NCBI RefSeq assembly: GCF_000218875.1
Contig: NC_015709.1
Span: 124,001-188,000 of the forward strand
DNA: 64,000 nt
Direction: 5' to 3'
From: Zymomonas mobilis subsp. pomaceae ATCC 29192
GTDB lineage: Bacteria > Pseudomonadota > Alphaproteobacteria > Sphingomonadales > Sphingomonadaceae
In this document: piece by piece, positions 26,453-35,390 of the stretch
Layout: every line of letters starts with the position of its first letter
Position numbering within the stretch: position 1 is the first letter of the stretch
Notes under the pieces: generated by a model
Databases searched by the model: none
The model's input: the letters and a program-made list of their open reading frames with translations, nothing else
What the model was told of the DNA's origin: nothing
Translations under genes and position numbers: made by a program

Positions 26453-26761
26453 TTAAGAAAGGGCTTCAGGGAAAGGTGTCGAAAAAACAGAAAGAAGAGG
26501 TTCTTCTAAAAAACCTTCGAAATCGCTTGCAAGATTTTGAAAAACGTCACTTTTTTCGTGGTTTAAGAAACTGTCATGGTCGCGCCACCGTTCGGTGATG
26601 ACAAAGCGCGGCGGCTGATTTTTATCAAGACTCATATGGTAAGCGAGACAGCCGTCTTCCAATAGGGATAGTTCAGCATAAGTCATAAGAGCCTGTCCTA
26701 AGGCTTGCTGATAGGCAGGCTTGGCCGTAAGAATAGTGACAATATCAATTTCGATTTCCAT
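26453..26761 (-). CDS. Antibiotic biosynthesis monooxygenase (ABM) domain protein
   Basis: The 102-residue protein has the dimeric ferredoxin-like ABM pattern: 'IDIVTILTAKPAYQQALGQA', 'EDGCLAYHMSLDK', 'RFVITERWRDHDSFLNHEKS'. Family members range from quinol monooxygenases (YgiN) to haem-degrading enzymes and proteins of unknown function, so no substrate is assigned. It lies 28 bases downstream of the kinase-like gene on the same strand, probably in one transcript. Confidence 0.8.
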   Translation of the reverse strand: MEIEIDIVTILTAKPAYQQALGQALMTYAELSLLEDGCLAYHMSLDKNQPPRFVITERWRDHDSFLNHEKSDVFQNLASDFEGFLEEPLLSVFSTPFPEALS

Positions 26762-26789
26762 ATCTAATACCCCACATCAGCAATATAGT

Positions 26790-27698
26790 TTATACCATTG
26801 GTTTTATTTTATTTTTTATTTTTGAAAATTCCAAACCTGCTAAAATGAGAGCCCCATCCAGGGCATCCCCTTTTGCTGCCGTTAATTTGTCAGAGATAGT
26901 AGAAGAAAGCCAAGGTTTAAAGGCACCAGATAATCCCCCCATAAGACTACATCGGACTACGCCTTTTTCAAAAATAGTGGTGATAAAATTTTCAATATAG
27001 CGTACGGCTTGATGAATAATGAGACAAGCTATCGGATCATTTCGGTTGCCTTGCTCCATAACGAGAGGCGCAAAACAGGCATAATCAGCCGGTACAGCCT
27101 TATCCATCCAGCTAATAATTTTTGAGGGATTATAAGAGAATTCAGCCATAAGACTTTCTGTTAAAAGGCTTTTCTCTATACGCCCATCATGGCTTCTTAA
27201 ACTGTAGCGAAGGGCTTCTAGCCCTAACCATGCTCCGCTTGCTTCATCGGAAATAGGAAAACCATAACCACCTAGGGTTTCATTTTTACCTTTAAGGCGA
27301 ATATGGGCAATACTGCCGGTTCCAATGATCAGAATAGCACCCTCTTTACCTTGATGAGCCCCTATATTGGCAATTTCATCATCGCCTGTATAGCGAACAG
27401 AGGCAAAAGGAGAAGCGATAGCTTCTATTTCAGCTTGAAAACCGGGACGTGACAAACCTGCAATACCAAAAGCAACATGCAGATTCTGAAAATCACTGTT
27501 TCTTAAATGGGCTATCTTACAGGTTTCTTCGACAATATTCATTAATAACGACCATAAAGCCTTAATACCAATATGAGCATTGGCAGGGCCAGATTGCGCT
27601 ATCCCTAAAATATGCCCGTCTTGGTCAGTTAATCTCGCTCGACAATGACTACCCCCTGCATCTACACCTAAAAAATAAACCATGCTTTTAATACTCAT
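26790..27698 (-). CDS. BadF/BadG-type ATPase, probable N-acetylglucosamine kinase
   Basis: An ASKHA-fold sugar kinase of about 300 residues: phosphate-1 motif 'FLGVDAGGSHCRARLTDQDG', adenosine-binding 'ILIIGTGSIAHIRLKG', 'GGYGFPISDEASGAWLGLEA' and the late 'LMGGLSGAFKPWL'. Bacterial members phosphorylate GlcNAc or related amino sugars with ATP. Proximity to nagZ supports a role in reusing GlcNAc from wall turnover (inference). The start is uncertain: a TTG at 27722 also fits, and I chose the ATG at 27698. Another ATG at 27683 lies just before the first motif. Confidence 0.8.
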   Translation of the reverse strand: MSIKSMVYFLGVDAGGSHCRARLTDQDGHILGIAQSGPANAHIGIKALWSLLMNIVEETCKIAHLRNSDFQNLHVAFGIAGLSRPGFQAEIEAIASPFASVRYTGDDEIANIGAHQGKEGAILIIGTGSIAHIRLKGKNETLGGYGFPISDEASGAWLGLEALRYSLRSHDGRIEKSLLTESLMAEFSYNPSKIISWMDKAVPADYACFAPLVMEQGNRNDPIACLIIHQAVRYIENFITTIFEKGVVRCSLMGGLSGAFKPWLSSTISDKLTAAKGDALDGALILAGLEFSKIKNKIKPMV

Positions 27699-27880
27699 TT
27701 CTTCATTGGAAGGCGGTAACAATTACCTTTTTTCAGATTGATGAAACCCTTTTTCTAAAATAGTATTCTTTTGTTTTTTTAAAAAAATTTAACCAATATA
27801 ACTATTATAATTTCATATTACGCAAAATTTATAAGGAAGCGCATCTTCCTAAAATAAGATTAGAGCAGGGGGAACGGGTA

Positions 27881-29830
27881 ATGTCATCATTAAAATCAAG
27901 GGTAAGCTTAAAGTCAAAACAGGCTTTTCTGTTAGCGAGTATTAGTCTTGGTCTATTGGCAACTATAAAAGCAAGCACGGCTAACGCGCTGGATAGCAAT
28001 TTATGGCCTGCTAAGGGGGATATACCTGTTCATTTTTCAGCCCCAACCGATGAATATGATTATATAAAAAGAGATATTATGATCCCGATGAGGGATGGTA
28101 TAAAATTGCACACGGTTATTGTCGTTCCGAAAGAAGGACGCAATTTACCGATTTTATTAACGCGTACCCCTTATAATGCTTCGGGACGGACAAAACGTGC
28201 CGATAGCCCTTCGATGTTGGCTACTCTACCAGAAGGTGACGAAGTTTTTGTTCAAGATGGCTATATTCGGGTCTTTCAGGATGTTCGCGGTAAATATGGG
28301 TCTGAGGGTGATTATGTCGTAACCCGACCTGTAGTCGGTGACTTGAACCCAACAAAAGTTGACCACACAACCGATGCTTGGGATACTATTGATTGGTTAG
28401 TTAAAAATATTCCTGAAACCAATGGGAAAGTCGGCATGATCGGCTCTTCTTATGAAGGTTTTACGGTAGTTATGGCTTTATTAAATCCTCATCCTGCCTT
28501 GAAAGTTGCCGCGCCTGAAAGCCCAATGGTCGATGGTTGGATGGGGGATGATTGGTTTCACTATGGCGCTTTTCGCCAAGCCGGTTTTGATTATTTTATA
28601 AGTCAGATGACAGCACGCGGGCAGGGTGCTTCTCCGGTACACCCTGCTTATGATGATTACAAAACTTTCCTGAAAACCGGATCAGCCGGTGATTGGGCCA
28701 AAAAGAGCGGTATCGACCAGATACCTTGGTGGCAAAGGTTAAGTGCTCATCCTGCTTATGATAAATTTTGGCAGGATCAAGCTTTGGATAAATTGGCCGC
28801 TGCGCATCCCTCCAAAGTGCCCACTATGTGGATCCAAGGCCTATGGGATCAAGAAGACATGTGGGGGGCTATTCATAGCTTCGAAGCCTTAAAAATGGTC
28901 GGACAGGAAGACCATAATTATCTAGTCATGGGGCCGTGGCGCCATAGTCAGGTTAACTATAATGGTTCTTCGCTTGGGGCTTTAAATTGGAACGGTGATA
29001 CCGCCTTACAATTTCGGCGTGATGTTTTATTACCTTTTTTTAACCACTATTTAAAAGATCAGCCACAAACACAGATAACACCCAGAGCCTTAATCTATAA
29101 TACAGGCGAAAATCACTGGGATAGGCTTATGGATTGGCAGACCCCAGCAGAAAAACCCCTAACGCCTCTTTATTTACAAGGACAATCTTCGCTTACCTTT
29201 ACAAAACCCTCTGATAAGAATGACATTTCTGACCATTATGTTTCTGATCCTAAAACGCCGGTTCCTTATCTGCCTGTACCTATTACTTTTAGCGATTCTG
29301 TGCGTTGGAAAAAATGGTTAGTTGAGGATCAACGCTTCGCTTCAAGCCGACCCGATGTTCTAACTTACGAGACTAAAACTTTAGATCATCCGGTTAAGCT
29401 GCAGGGCGCACCCTTTGCTAATCTCTTTGCATCGACGACCGGCAGTGATGTTGATTGGGTTGTCAAGCTGATAGATGTTTATCCTGATGAAGTGCCCTCC
29501 GATCCTAAAATGGGTGGTTATCAGTTGGCAGTCAGTATGGATATTTTTCGCGGTCGCTATCGTGATAGCTTTGAAAAACCGACCCCAATACCTGCCAATA
29601 AAATTCAGCATTATCGTTTCCGATTGCCAGCAGTTAATCACGTCTTTCAGCCGGGGCATCGTATTATGGTACAGATTCAGTCTAGTCTGTTCCCTTTATA
29701 TGATCGCAATCCACAGCGTTATGTTCAGAATATTATGTTTGCTAAACCTGAAGATTATGTCGCGACGATGGAAACGGTTATGCATTCTGGAGACCATGCT
29801 AGTTCTGTAGAGCTGCCTCTTCTTCCTTGA
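27881..29830 (+). CDS. Secreted CocE/NonD-type hydrolase (X-Pro dipeptidyl-peptidase S15 family)
   Basis: The 649-residue protein has a signal peptide (about 1-36, ending ASTANA). An alpha/beta hydrolase domain carries the nucleophile motif 'GMIGSSYEGFTVVMAL' (Ser at about 190), Asp in 'MWIQGLWDQEDMWG', His in 'VMGPWRHSQVNY', and a C-terminal jelly-roll domain ('GHRIMVQIQSSLFPLYDRNP'). The family includes cocaine esterase, glutaryl-7-ACA acylase and alpha-amino-acid ester hydrolases. The natural substrate is unknown. A ribosome binding site GGGGGAA precedes the ATG. Confidence 0.9.
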   Translation: MSSLKSRVSLKSKQAFLLASISLGLLATIKASTANALDSNLWPAKGDIPVHFSAPTDEYDYIKRDIMIPMRDGIKLHTVIVVPKEGRNLPILLTRTPYNASGRTKRADSPSMLATLPEGDEVFVQDGYIRVFQDVRGKYGSEGDYVVTRPVVGDLNPTKVDHTTDAWDTIDWLVKNIPETNGKVGMIGSSYEGFTVVMALLNPHPALKVAAPESPMVDGWMGDDWFHYGAFRQAGFDYFISQMTARGQGASPVHPAYDDYKTFLKTGSAGDWAKKSGIDQIPWWQRLSAHPAYDKFWQDQALDKLAAAHPSKVPTMWIQGLWDQEDMWGAIHSFEALKMVGQEDHNYLVMGPWRHSQVNYNGSSLGALNWNGDTALQFRRDVLLPFFNHYLKDQPQTQITPRALIYNTGENHWDRLMDWQTPAEKPLTPLYLQGQSSLTFTKPSDKNDISDHYVSDPKTPVPYLPVPITFSDSVRWKKWLVEDQRFASSRPDVLTYETKTLDHPVKLQGAPFANLFASTTGSDVDWVVKLIDVYPDEVPSDPKMGGYQLAVSMDIFRGRYRDSFEKPTPIPANKIQHYRFRLPAVNHVFQPGHRIMVQIQSSLFPLYDRNPQRYVQNIMFAKPEDYVATMETVMHSGDHASSVELPLLP

Positions 29831-29849
29831 AATAGGCCGTTTTTAACTA

Positions 29850-29883
29850 GGCAATAAAGCCCGATTTATTGGGCTTTATTGCC
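29850..29883. terminator. Strong hairpin after the CocE-type gene
   Basis: GGCAATAAAGCCC (29850-29862) and GGGCTTTATTGCC (29871-29883) form a perfect 13-bp stem with an 8-base loop, 19 bases after the stop. Few T residues follow. The stem is strong and well placed to separate this gene from recA. Confidence 0.7.
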
Positions 29884-29944
29884 CTAGAATATTGATCTTG
29901 AAATCTTGTTATTTAGGCCTTGCTATTCCCCTTTCCTTGCTTAT

Positions 29945-29959
29945 GTTCTCGTTATGTTC
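29945..29959 (+). promoter_or_regulatory. LexA (SOS) box of recA, inside its promoter
   Basis: GTTC-TCGTTAT-GTTC is an exact match to the alphaproteobacterial LexA operator GTTC-N7-GTTC. It sits between a TTGCTT (-35-like, 29937-29942) and TAATTA (-10-like), so LexA bound here would block RNA polymerase. It is 86 bases before the recA ATG. Operator consensus is established knowledge; the promoter elements are my reading. Confidence 0.85.
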
Positions 29960-30045
29960 TAATTATCGTCATACAAGAACGAAAAGTGTTTCGCATTATG
30001 TTGGTTGATGCTTTGGGGTAGAAGTTCTAGGACAAAGGAATAGCG

Positions 30046-31113
30046 ATGGCTTCGCAAAATAAGGTTACGACTTCCGGTAAGGATAACGATATGGACAAGC
30101 AAAAAGCCCTTGATGCGGCTTTAGCGCAGATTGACCGCGCCTTTGGTAAAGGTTCGGTGATGCGTTTAGGCTCACGTGAGAAAATCGAAATTGATACTAT
30201 CTCCAGTGGTTCGCTTGGGCTTGATATCGCGCTTGGTATTGGTGGTCTACCTCGGGGACGTATTGTCGAGATATATGGACCTGAAAGTTCGGGTAAAACG
30301 ACCCTCGCTTTACATGCCATTGCAGAGGCTCAAAAAGCAGGCGGAACGGCTGCCTTTGTTGATGCCGAACATGCCCTTGATCCAATTTATGCTAAAAAAC
30401 TGGGTGTTAATACCGAAGACTTAATAGTTTCGCAGCCTGATACCGGTGAACAGGCACTAGAAATTACCGACACCCTTATTCGATCTAATGCTGTCGATAT
30501 TCTGGTTATTGATTCTGTCGCAGCCTTGACGCCCCGTGCTGAAATTGAAGGTGAAATGGGGGATAGCCACGTCGGCTTACAAGCACGCTTAATGAGTCAA
30601 GCGTTACGGAAAATCACTGGCTCTATTAACCGTTCCCATACGTTGGTTATTTTTATTAATCAGGTTCGTATGAAAATCGGGGTTATGTATGGTAACCCAG
30701 AAACTACGACGGGTGGAAATGCGTTAAAATTTTATGCAAGTGTACGTTTGGATATTCGTCGTACCGGTCAGATTAAAGATCGCGATGAAATCGTCGGGAA
30801 TGCTACACGTGTTAAAGTAGTCAAGAATAAGCTGGCACCGCCTTTTAAACAGGTCGAATTTGATATTATGTATGGTGAAGGCGTCTCCAAGATGGGCGAA
30901 TTGCTGGATCTGGGTGTTAAAGCAGGTATTATTGATAAGTCTGGTTCATGGTTTAGCCATGACTCTATCAGGATTGGGCAGGGACGTGAAAATGCCAAGA
31001 CTTATTTGAAAGAGCATCCCGACATGGCCGAAAAAATCGAAAAAATGATCCGTAATAATGTCACGGAAATTGCAGATGAAATGCTTGATCCTACCCCTGA
31101 AGAGGAAGCTTAA
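30046..31113 (+). CDS. recA: Recombinase RecA
   Basis: The 355-residue protein is a complete RecA: '[13 protein letters not shown]', Walker A '[20 protein letters not shown]' at about 79, '[10 protein letters not shown]', Walker B '[12 protein letters not shown]', '[20 protein letters not shown]' (loop L2) and an acidic tail. It catalyses strand exchange and promotes LexA self-cleavage. AAAGGA precedes the ATG. The LexA box upstream indicates SOS control. A strong intrinsic terminator follows. Confidence 0.98.
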   Translation: MASQNKVTTSGKDNDMDKQKALDAALAQIDRAFGKGSVMRLGSREKIEIDTISSGSLGLDIALGIGGLPRGRIVEIYGPESSGKTTLALHAIAEAQKAGGTAAFVDAEHALDPIYAKKLGVNTEDLIVSQPDTGEQALEITDTLIRSNAVDILVIDSVAALTPRAEIEGEMGDSHVGLQARLMSQALRKITGSINRSHTLVIFINQVRMKIGVMYGNPETTTGGNALKFYASVRLDIRRTGQIKDRDEIVGNATRVKVVKNKLAPPFKQVEFDIMYGEGVSKMGELLDLGVKAGIIDKSGSWFSHDSIRIGQGRENAKTYLKEHPDMAEKIEKMIRNNVTEIADEMLDPTPEEEA

Positions 31114-31160
31114 TCAGTATTATAAAATAAATTGCGATCAATATTGGCGATCATTTTATA

Positions 31161-31188
31161 AAAAAGGCCGGTTTTTATCGGCCTTTTT
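31161..31188 (+). terminator. Intrinsic terminator of recA
   Basis: AAAAAGGCCG (31161-31170) pairs with CGGCCTTTTT (31179-31188) around an 8-base loop, with the T-run forming part of the stem. It lies 48 bases after the recA stop. Confidence 0.88.
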
Positions 31189-31249
31189 ATTTTAAAAACT
31201 TTAATATTATATTAATTCAAAAATTAATTAAGAAAAATTAAGAATAAAA

Positions 31250-32224
31250 ATGGTAAGTTCTGATAAAATTATACTTAAAGTAACGCAAAATATCCCTATT
31301 TTTTATCGTAAAAAAGCAGAGACTATATTCAAAACAATCAGAAAGGGGATTGAACCCTTTATTCGTTATGCGTTACCGCCCCGTTGTCTTGGATGCGGGG
31401 ATATTGTTACTGAAGACCATGCATTCTGCCCAAAATGCTGGCAATCTCTCAATTTTTTATTAGTGCCGACATGTATTCAATGCGGCCTTCCTTTGTCTAC
31501 CGATCTTCAATATGAATTACGCTGTGCTCGCTGTCTCCATAAGCCGCCGTCCTTTGATCGGATGAATGCTGTTGTTGCTTATGGTGAAACGGCCAAGGGT
31601 TTGGTTTTGCGCTGCAAATACGGAAAACAGACAATGTTAGCTTATAGTATGGCTAAACTAATGCGTCGTTTTGTTGTGAAGGAACCTGATAAACAATTAT
31701 CCTCCTGTGCCCAAAAAGTAGAGCCCTTCGCCGAGCATCAACATCACTATGGACAGGAGGGATATTCATCTCCGATAGCTTTATCGGATTCCCATTTTTC
31801 AGAAGAAATAATAAATTCTTCTCGTTCTGAAAATCCTTTAATTATACCTGTGCCATTACATCGTTGGCGTTTATGGCAACGCGGTTTCAACCAAACGGCT
31901 TTGATAGCCAAAGCCTTGGCCAAAATGTCAGGTTTTGATTATGATTTTGATATTTTATGCCGTATAAAATCAACAGCGAATTTAGGCCGTTTCAATGCAA
32001 AACAACGCCTTAATATCGTTAAAAATGCTTTTGCTGTCCGTTTTCCCAAAAACGGTCATAACCCGATAAAAGGACGAAACATTATTTTAATTGATGATGT
32101 TTTTACAACGGGTGCAACAACGGAAAGCTGTGCAAAAATATTGAAAAAAGCAGGTGCCCATTCAGTGCATGTTATCTGTTGGGCACGGGTTATTCCAGAT
32201 GAATATTATAATAACCCCTTATAA
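31250..32224 (+). CDS. ComF-family phosphoribosyltransferase-like protein
   Basis: The protein has N-terminal paired CxxC motifs ('CLGCGDIVTEDHAFCPKCW' and a second pair 'CIQCGL ... CARC') likely to bind zinc, then a phosphoribosyltransferase domain with 'IILIDDVFTTGATTESCAKI' at about 279-298. ComF proteins are linked to DNA uptake in competent bacteria and are widespread in others; the enzyme reaction is not established. A central stretch of about 40 residues (near 155-195, rich in His/Ser/Glu) is an insertion relative to typical ComF and explains the 324-residue length. Confidence 0.85.
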   Translation: MVSSDKIILKVTQNIPIFYRKKAETIFKTIRKGIEPFIRYALPPRCLGCGDIVTEDHAFCPKCWQSLNFLLVPTCIQCGLPLSTDLQYELRCARCLHKPPSFDRMNAVVAYGETAKGLVLRCKYGKQTMLAYSMAKLMRRFVVKEPDKQLSSCAQKVEPFAEHQHHYGQEGYSSPIALSDSHFSEEIINSSRSENPLIIPVPLHRWRLWQRGFNQTALIAKALAKMSGFDYDFDILCRIKSTANLGRFNAKQRLNIVKNAFAVRFPKNGHNPIKGRNIILIDDVFTTGATTESCAKILKKAGAHSVHVICWARVIPDEYYNNPL

Positions 32225-32234
32225 ACTATACGCT

Positions 32235-32930
32235 TTATGATTCTTCAATATCCAAAGCATAACCAGCAGAACGCACTGTTCTTATCAAATCAGGCAGACC
32301 TTCCTGATTAAGCGCTTTTCTTAGACGACGAATATGCACATCGACTGTCCGTAATTCGATATCACTATCTTGCCCCCAAATATAATCTAATAGTTTTTCT
32401 CGAGAGAAAACCCGTCGCGGATATTCCATCAAATGCCGCAACAAACGAAATTCAGTAGGGCCAATGGAAATAACTTTGCTATCTCGCTTAACCCTATGAC
32501 TTACCATATCCATTTCAATATCAGCATAGGTAAGCTGTTCTTTGGTAAGAGCAGGACGAATGCGTCTTAAAACAGCCGTCGTGCGCGCCACCAATTCCCG
32601 GGGGGAGAAGGGCTTTGTAACATAGTCATCTGCCCCTGTTTCAAGTCCCCTTATCCGATCATTTTCTTCCCCGCGTGCTGTCAACATGATGATCGGTAGA
32701 TTAGCTGTTTCAGAATATCGGCGTAGCTGGCGACAGACCTCAATGCCAGAAGTGCCCTCAATCATCCAGTCTAACAACATGATATCAGGCGGATTTTCGC
32801 GTGCCAGCAAAATAGCTTCATCGCCATCACAGCTATGCGTCACTTCAAAATTCTGCTTTTTAAAATGCCATGCCAATAATTCAGCTAGGGCTTCGTCATC
32901 TTCTACCAGTAATAGCCGTAGTCCGGCCAT
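32235..32930 (-). CDS. phoB: Phosphate regulon response regulator PhoB
   Basis: Receiver domain with 'LLVEDDEALAELL', phospho-acceptor Asp in 'DIMLLDWMIEGTSGIEV', 'IMLTARGEENDRIRGLETGA' and 'YVTKPFSPRELVAR'. The winged helix has 'IGPTEFRLLRHLMEYPRRVF' and 'VDVHIRRLRKAL ... IRTVRSAGYALD'. These are PhoB features rather than general OmpR ones. It binds PHO boxes when phosphorylated by PhoR. Its ATG overlaps the phoU stop by one base (TGATG), so phoU and phoB are cotranslated. Confidence 0.94.
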   Translation of the reverse strand: MAGLRLLLVEDDEALAELLAWHFKKQNFEVTHSCDGDEAILLARENPPDIMLLDWMIEGTSGIEVCRQLRRYSETANLPIIMLTARGEENDRIRGLETGADDYVTKPFSPRELVARTTAVLRRIRPALTKEQLTYADIEMDMVSHRVKRDSKVISIGPTEFRLLRHLMEYPRRVFSREKLLDYIWGQDSDIELRTVDVHIRRLRKALNQEGLPDLIRTVRSAGYALDIEES

Positions 32931-33652
32931 CAGTTATCCTCCGCCACCAGAATATCTTCACCGCGCGTCCTTTCGGGCATTTGTTTCCCGGTGGCAGCGA
33001 AATAAACCATTTCTGCAATATTCGTTGCATGATCCCCAATCCGTTCCAAATTTTTAGCAATAAACATCAGATGAATGCAGGCGCTGATCCGGCTGGAATC
33101 TTCCATCATATAGGTAAGAAGAATACGAAATAGATTATTATATAATCCATCGACCTCCATATCCCGCTCTGCAACCTGTAAAGCTTTTTTGGGGTCTCGG
33201 GCAGCATAAGCATTCAAAACATTACGCACCATTTCAGAGACCATTTCACCCATTACGGGCAAAACTGGCACGGGACTAATCGCTGCCCTATCTTGTAAAT
33301 TCTGTAATATGGGCACGCGTTTGGCAATGTTTTTGGCATAATCCGCCATACGTTCAAGAACACCTGAAATCTTCATCGCAGCCAGAACATCACGCAGATC
33401 ATCGGCAAGCGGGGCACGAAGCGAAATAATCCGCATAGCCATACGCTCTGCTTCAATTTCTAATTCATCGATTTCCTTGTCACTTTCGACAATATTAGCC
33501 GCCATAACTTTATTGTGGTGGATAAGCGCGTCTAAGGTAGAGGTAATCGCTGTTTCCGTAAGACCACCCATTTCACAGATAAGTGCGCGCAAACCGCCCA
33601 GATCTTCATCAAAAGCTTTTACCGTATGACCGATTTCTGATGCTTTTTTCAT
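32930..33652 (-). CDS. phoU: Phosphate signalling protein PhoU
   Basis: The 240-residue helical protein has the two PhoU repeats with metal-binding acidic motifs: 'VESDKEIDELEIEAERMAMR' and 'VAERDMEVDGLYNNLFRILL', and ends 'NLERIGDHATNIAEMVYFAA'. PhoU restrains PhoR signalling and phosphate uptake through the Pst transporter. No pst gene is adjacent, which is unusual. A PHO box lies about 150-200 bases upstream. Confidence 0.94.
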   Translation of the reverse strand: MKKASEIGHTVKAFDEDLGGLRALICEMGGLTETAITSTLDALIHHNKVMAANIVESDKEIDELEIEAERMAMRIISLRAPLADDLRDVLAAMKISGVLERMADYAKNIAKRVPILQNLQDRAAISPVPVLPVMGEMVSEMVRNVLNAYAARDPKKALQVAERDMEVDGLYNNLFRILLTYMMEDSSRISACIHLMFIAKNLERIGDHATNIAEMVYFAATGKQMPERTRGEDILVAEDN

Positions 33653-33799
33653 ATTATCCTCAGGCTCAAATAGACTGCATTTAAAACAATGATAGCGTTT
33701 CCTAGGTTTTTGCGTAGGGAAAGATTATTAATTCATTAAATTATTTAACCGTCCTAAGGGTTTGCGAATTTCAATAGGTAGCTTGACTGTTTAGAATGA

Positions 33800-33859
33800 A
33801 TGACAGGTAAACCGGTTCCATGACAAGGAAATGACAATTTTATTATAATTTCATGACAA
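33800..33859 (-). promoter_or_regulatory. PHO box array between phoR and phoU
   Basis: On the minus strand, two 7-base direct repeats TTGTCAT (33831-33837 and 33820-33826) are separated by four bases, the exact 11-base geometry of a PhoB box. A third TTGTCAT lies at 33853-33859, exactly 22 bases away, and a CTGTCAT at 33800-33806, 20 bases beyond the core pair. This points to PhoB-controlled transcription of phoU-phoB. PHO box geometry is established; occupancy here is inference. Confidence 0.75.
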
Positions 33860-33917
33860 AATTAAAAATTACCCAATGAGGACTTTAATTAATTCCAGAA
33901 GGATCAGATCTTAAAAT

Positions 33918-35129
33918 TTATTCTGTATGGGAATTGGTTATAGGTAATATAACAGTCACAGTAGTGCCTTTTCCAGCAAGGCTGCTAATATCAAGTTCGC
34001 CTTGGTGATGCTCGACAATTTGTTTAACAATCGCAAGACCAAGACCTGTTCCCCCTAAAGATCGACTACGGCTGTTATCAACTCGGTAAAAGCGTTCTGT
34101 TAATCTTGGAATGTGATGAAAGGGAATACCATCTCCCTCATCCGAAAGAGCAAGGCGAATTCGGCTATCGGGCAAACCGGTTAAATTGATAGTAATTTTA
34201 CCGTCTTTTCGTCCATATTTTAACGCATTTCCCAAAATATTATAAAGTAATTGGGATAATTCTGCTCTATCACCCTGTAATTGACTATCAGAAAGCTGAC
34301 TTTCAATAATAATTTGTGACTCTTTAGCTTGGCCCGCAACCGTTAGATTAGAGACGACATCTTCTATAAGCGGCAGAAGTGTTAATGTCCCTTTGGGCGG
34401 ATCAAATTTACCGGCTTCAATACGGGAAAGTGACATAAGATCGTCGACCAAATTTTGCATTCTTTTGGCTTCACGCGCCATAATACCCAAAAAATGATGG
34501 CGTGTTTCGTGGTCTTCGATAACCTCATCATCCTCTAGCGTTTCGATAAAACCCCTTAATGTCGCAAGGGGAGTTCTTAATTCATGGCTAGTGTTAGCAA
34601 CAAAATCAATTCTAACCTGTTCTGTTAAATGGGCCGTGCTTTGATCCCGTAATAAAATAAGACGCTCTTTTTTATTGAGTGTTCGGGCATATAATTCCCA
34701 ACGACGATTGAGCCCGCCAAGACCTGCCAATAGAACAGGGGGCATATCTTTCTCTAAAACCCCAGTTAGCCGCCGAATGGCCGCAGGATGACGAATAGCA
34801 AGTCGGATGTCACCCCCTTCAATATGGGCCCCTAATAAATCTTGAGCCGCTTTATTGGCGACTTCTACCTGATCTTGGTTTACTAATAATACAGGTTCAT
34901 CCAATGCTGTAACAATATCTGCCGCACTAGCATTTGATTGGGACTTCTCTTCTTTGGAATAGGTGGTTAGGTCATCGTGAAAAGAAAGGGATGGAAGCTT
35001 TTCTTTCTTTTTGGAAATTATACCCCACAATCCAATCATTGTTACAGCGGTAACAATAGGCCAACCTATATCGATCCGACCTATCAGGATGATAAATAAA
35101 ATCAGAAGCGCAGCGGCAGACAGATACAC
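33918..35129 (-). CDS. phoR: Phosphate regulon sensor histidine kinase PhoR
   Basis: Two short membrane helices at about 4-38 are followed by a PAS-like region ('DEPVLLVNQDQVEVANKAAQ') and a kinase core: H-box 'VANTSHELRTPLATLRGFIE', 'NILGNALKYG', 'DEGDGIPFHHIPRLTERFYR' and 'GGTGLGLAIVKQIVEHHQG'. This is the PhoR architecture, and the phoU-phoB genes follow. The start is a GTG without a clear ribosome binding site. A rare ATT start six codons upstream, behind AAAGGA, is possible. It diverges from psd across a 261-base spacer. Confidence 0.9.
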   Translation of the reverse strand: MYLSAAALLILFIILIGRIDIGWPIVTAVTMIGLWGIISKKKEKLPSLSFHDDLTTYSKEEKSQSNASAADIVTALDEPVLLVNQDQVEVANKAAQDLLGAHIEGGDIRLAIRHPAAIRRLTGVLEKDMPPVLLAGLGGLNRRWELYARTLNKKERLILLRDQSTAHLTEQVRIDFVANTSHELRTPLATLRGFIETLEDDEVIEDHETRHHFLGIMAREAKRMQNLVDDLMSLSRIEAGKFDPPKGTLTLLPLIEDVVSNLTVAGQAKESQIIIESQLSDSQLQGDRAELSQLLYNILGNALKYGRKDGKITINLTGLPDSRIRLALSDEGDGIPFHHIPRLTERFYRVDNSRSRSLGGTGLGLAIVKQIVEHHQGELDISSLAGKGTTVTVILPITNSHTE

Positions 35130-35390
35130 AGGGGCGAATTTAATAGGACAATCCTTTTTTCAATTTTTTTAAAGAGAGACAGTATAAATTATATTTTTAT
35201 TTCAATTTTATGATAGGGGAGCTTTTTTTTAAGGCAACCAATGTATCCTCTCTATTAATTGAAAAAAGGTAGCTTTTGAGAATAGTTTTGTTTTCTTAAA
35301 TTTCTTTTTTAAATCAAGGCTGTATTCTAACCCTTAAAAGGGCATATTGTTGCCATTGTCAGAAAAGCGGGAGGCCTTTAAAAGGCAAGC

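Noticed and set aside
29850-29883. The perfect 13-bp inverted repeat as a mobile-element end
   Set aside because: It is a single hairpin directly after a stop codon, with no transposase and no second copy seen in the window; a terminator explains it.
33720-33750. TTAA-rich sequence before phoU as a CtrA binding site
   Set aside because: The TTAA half-sites are not at the seven-base spacing of the CtrA consensus.
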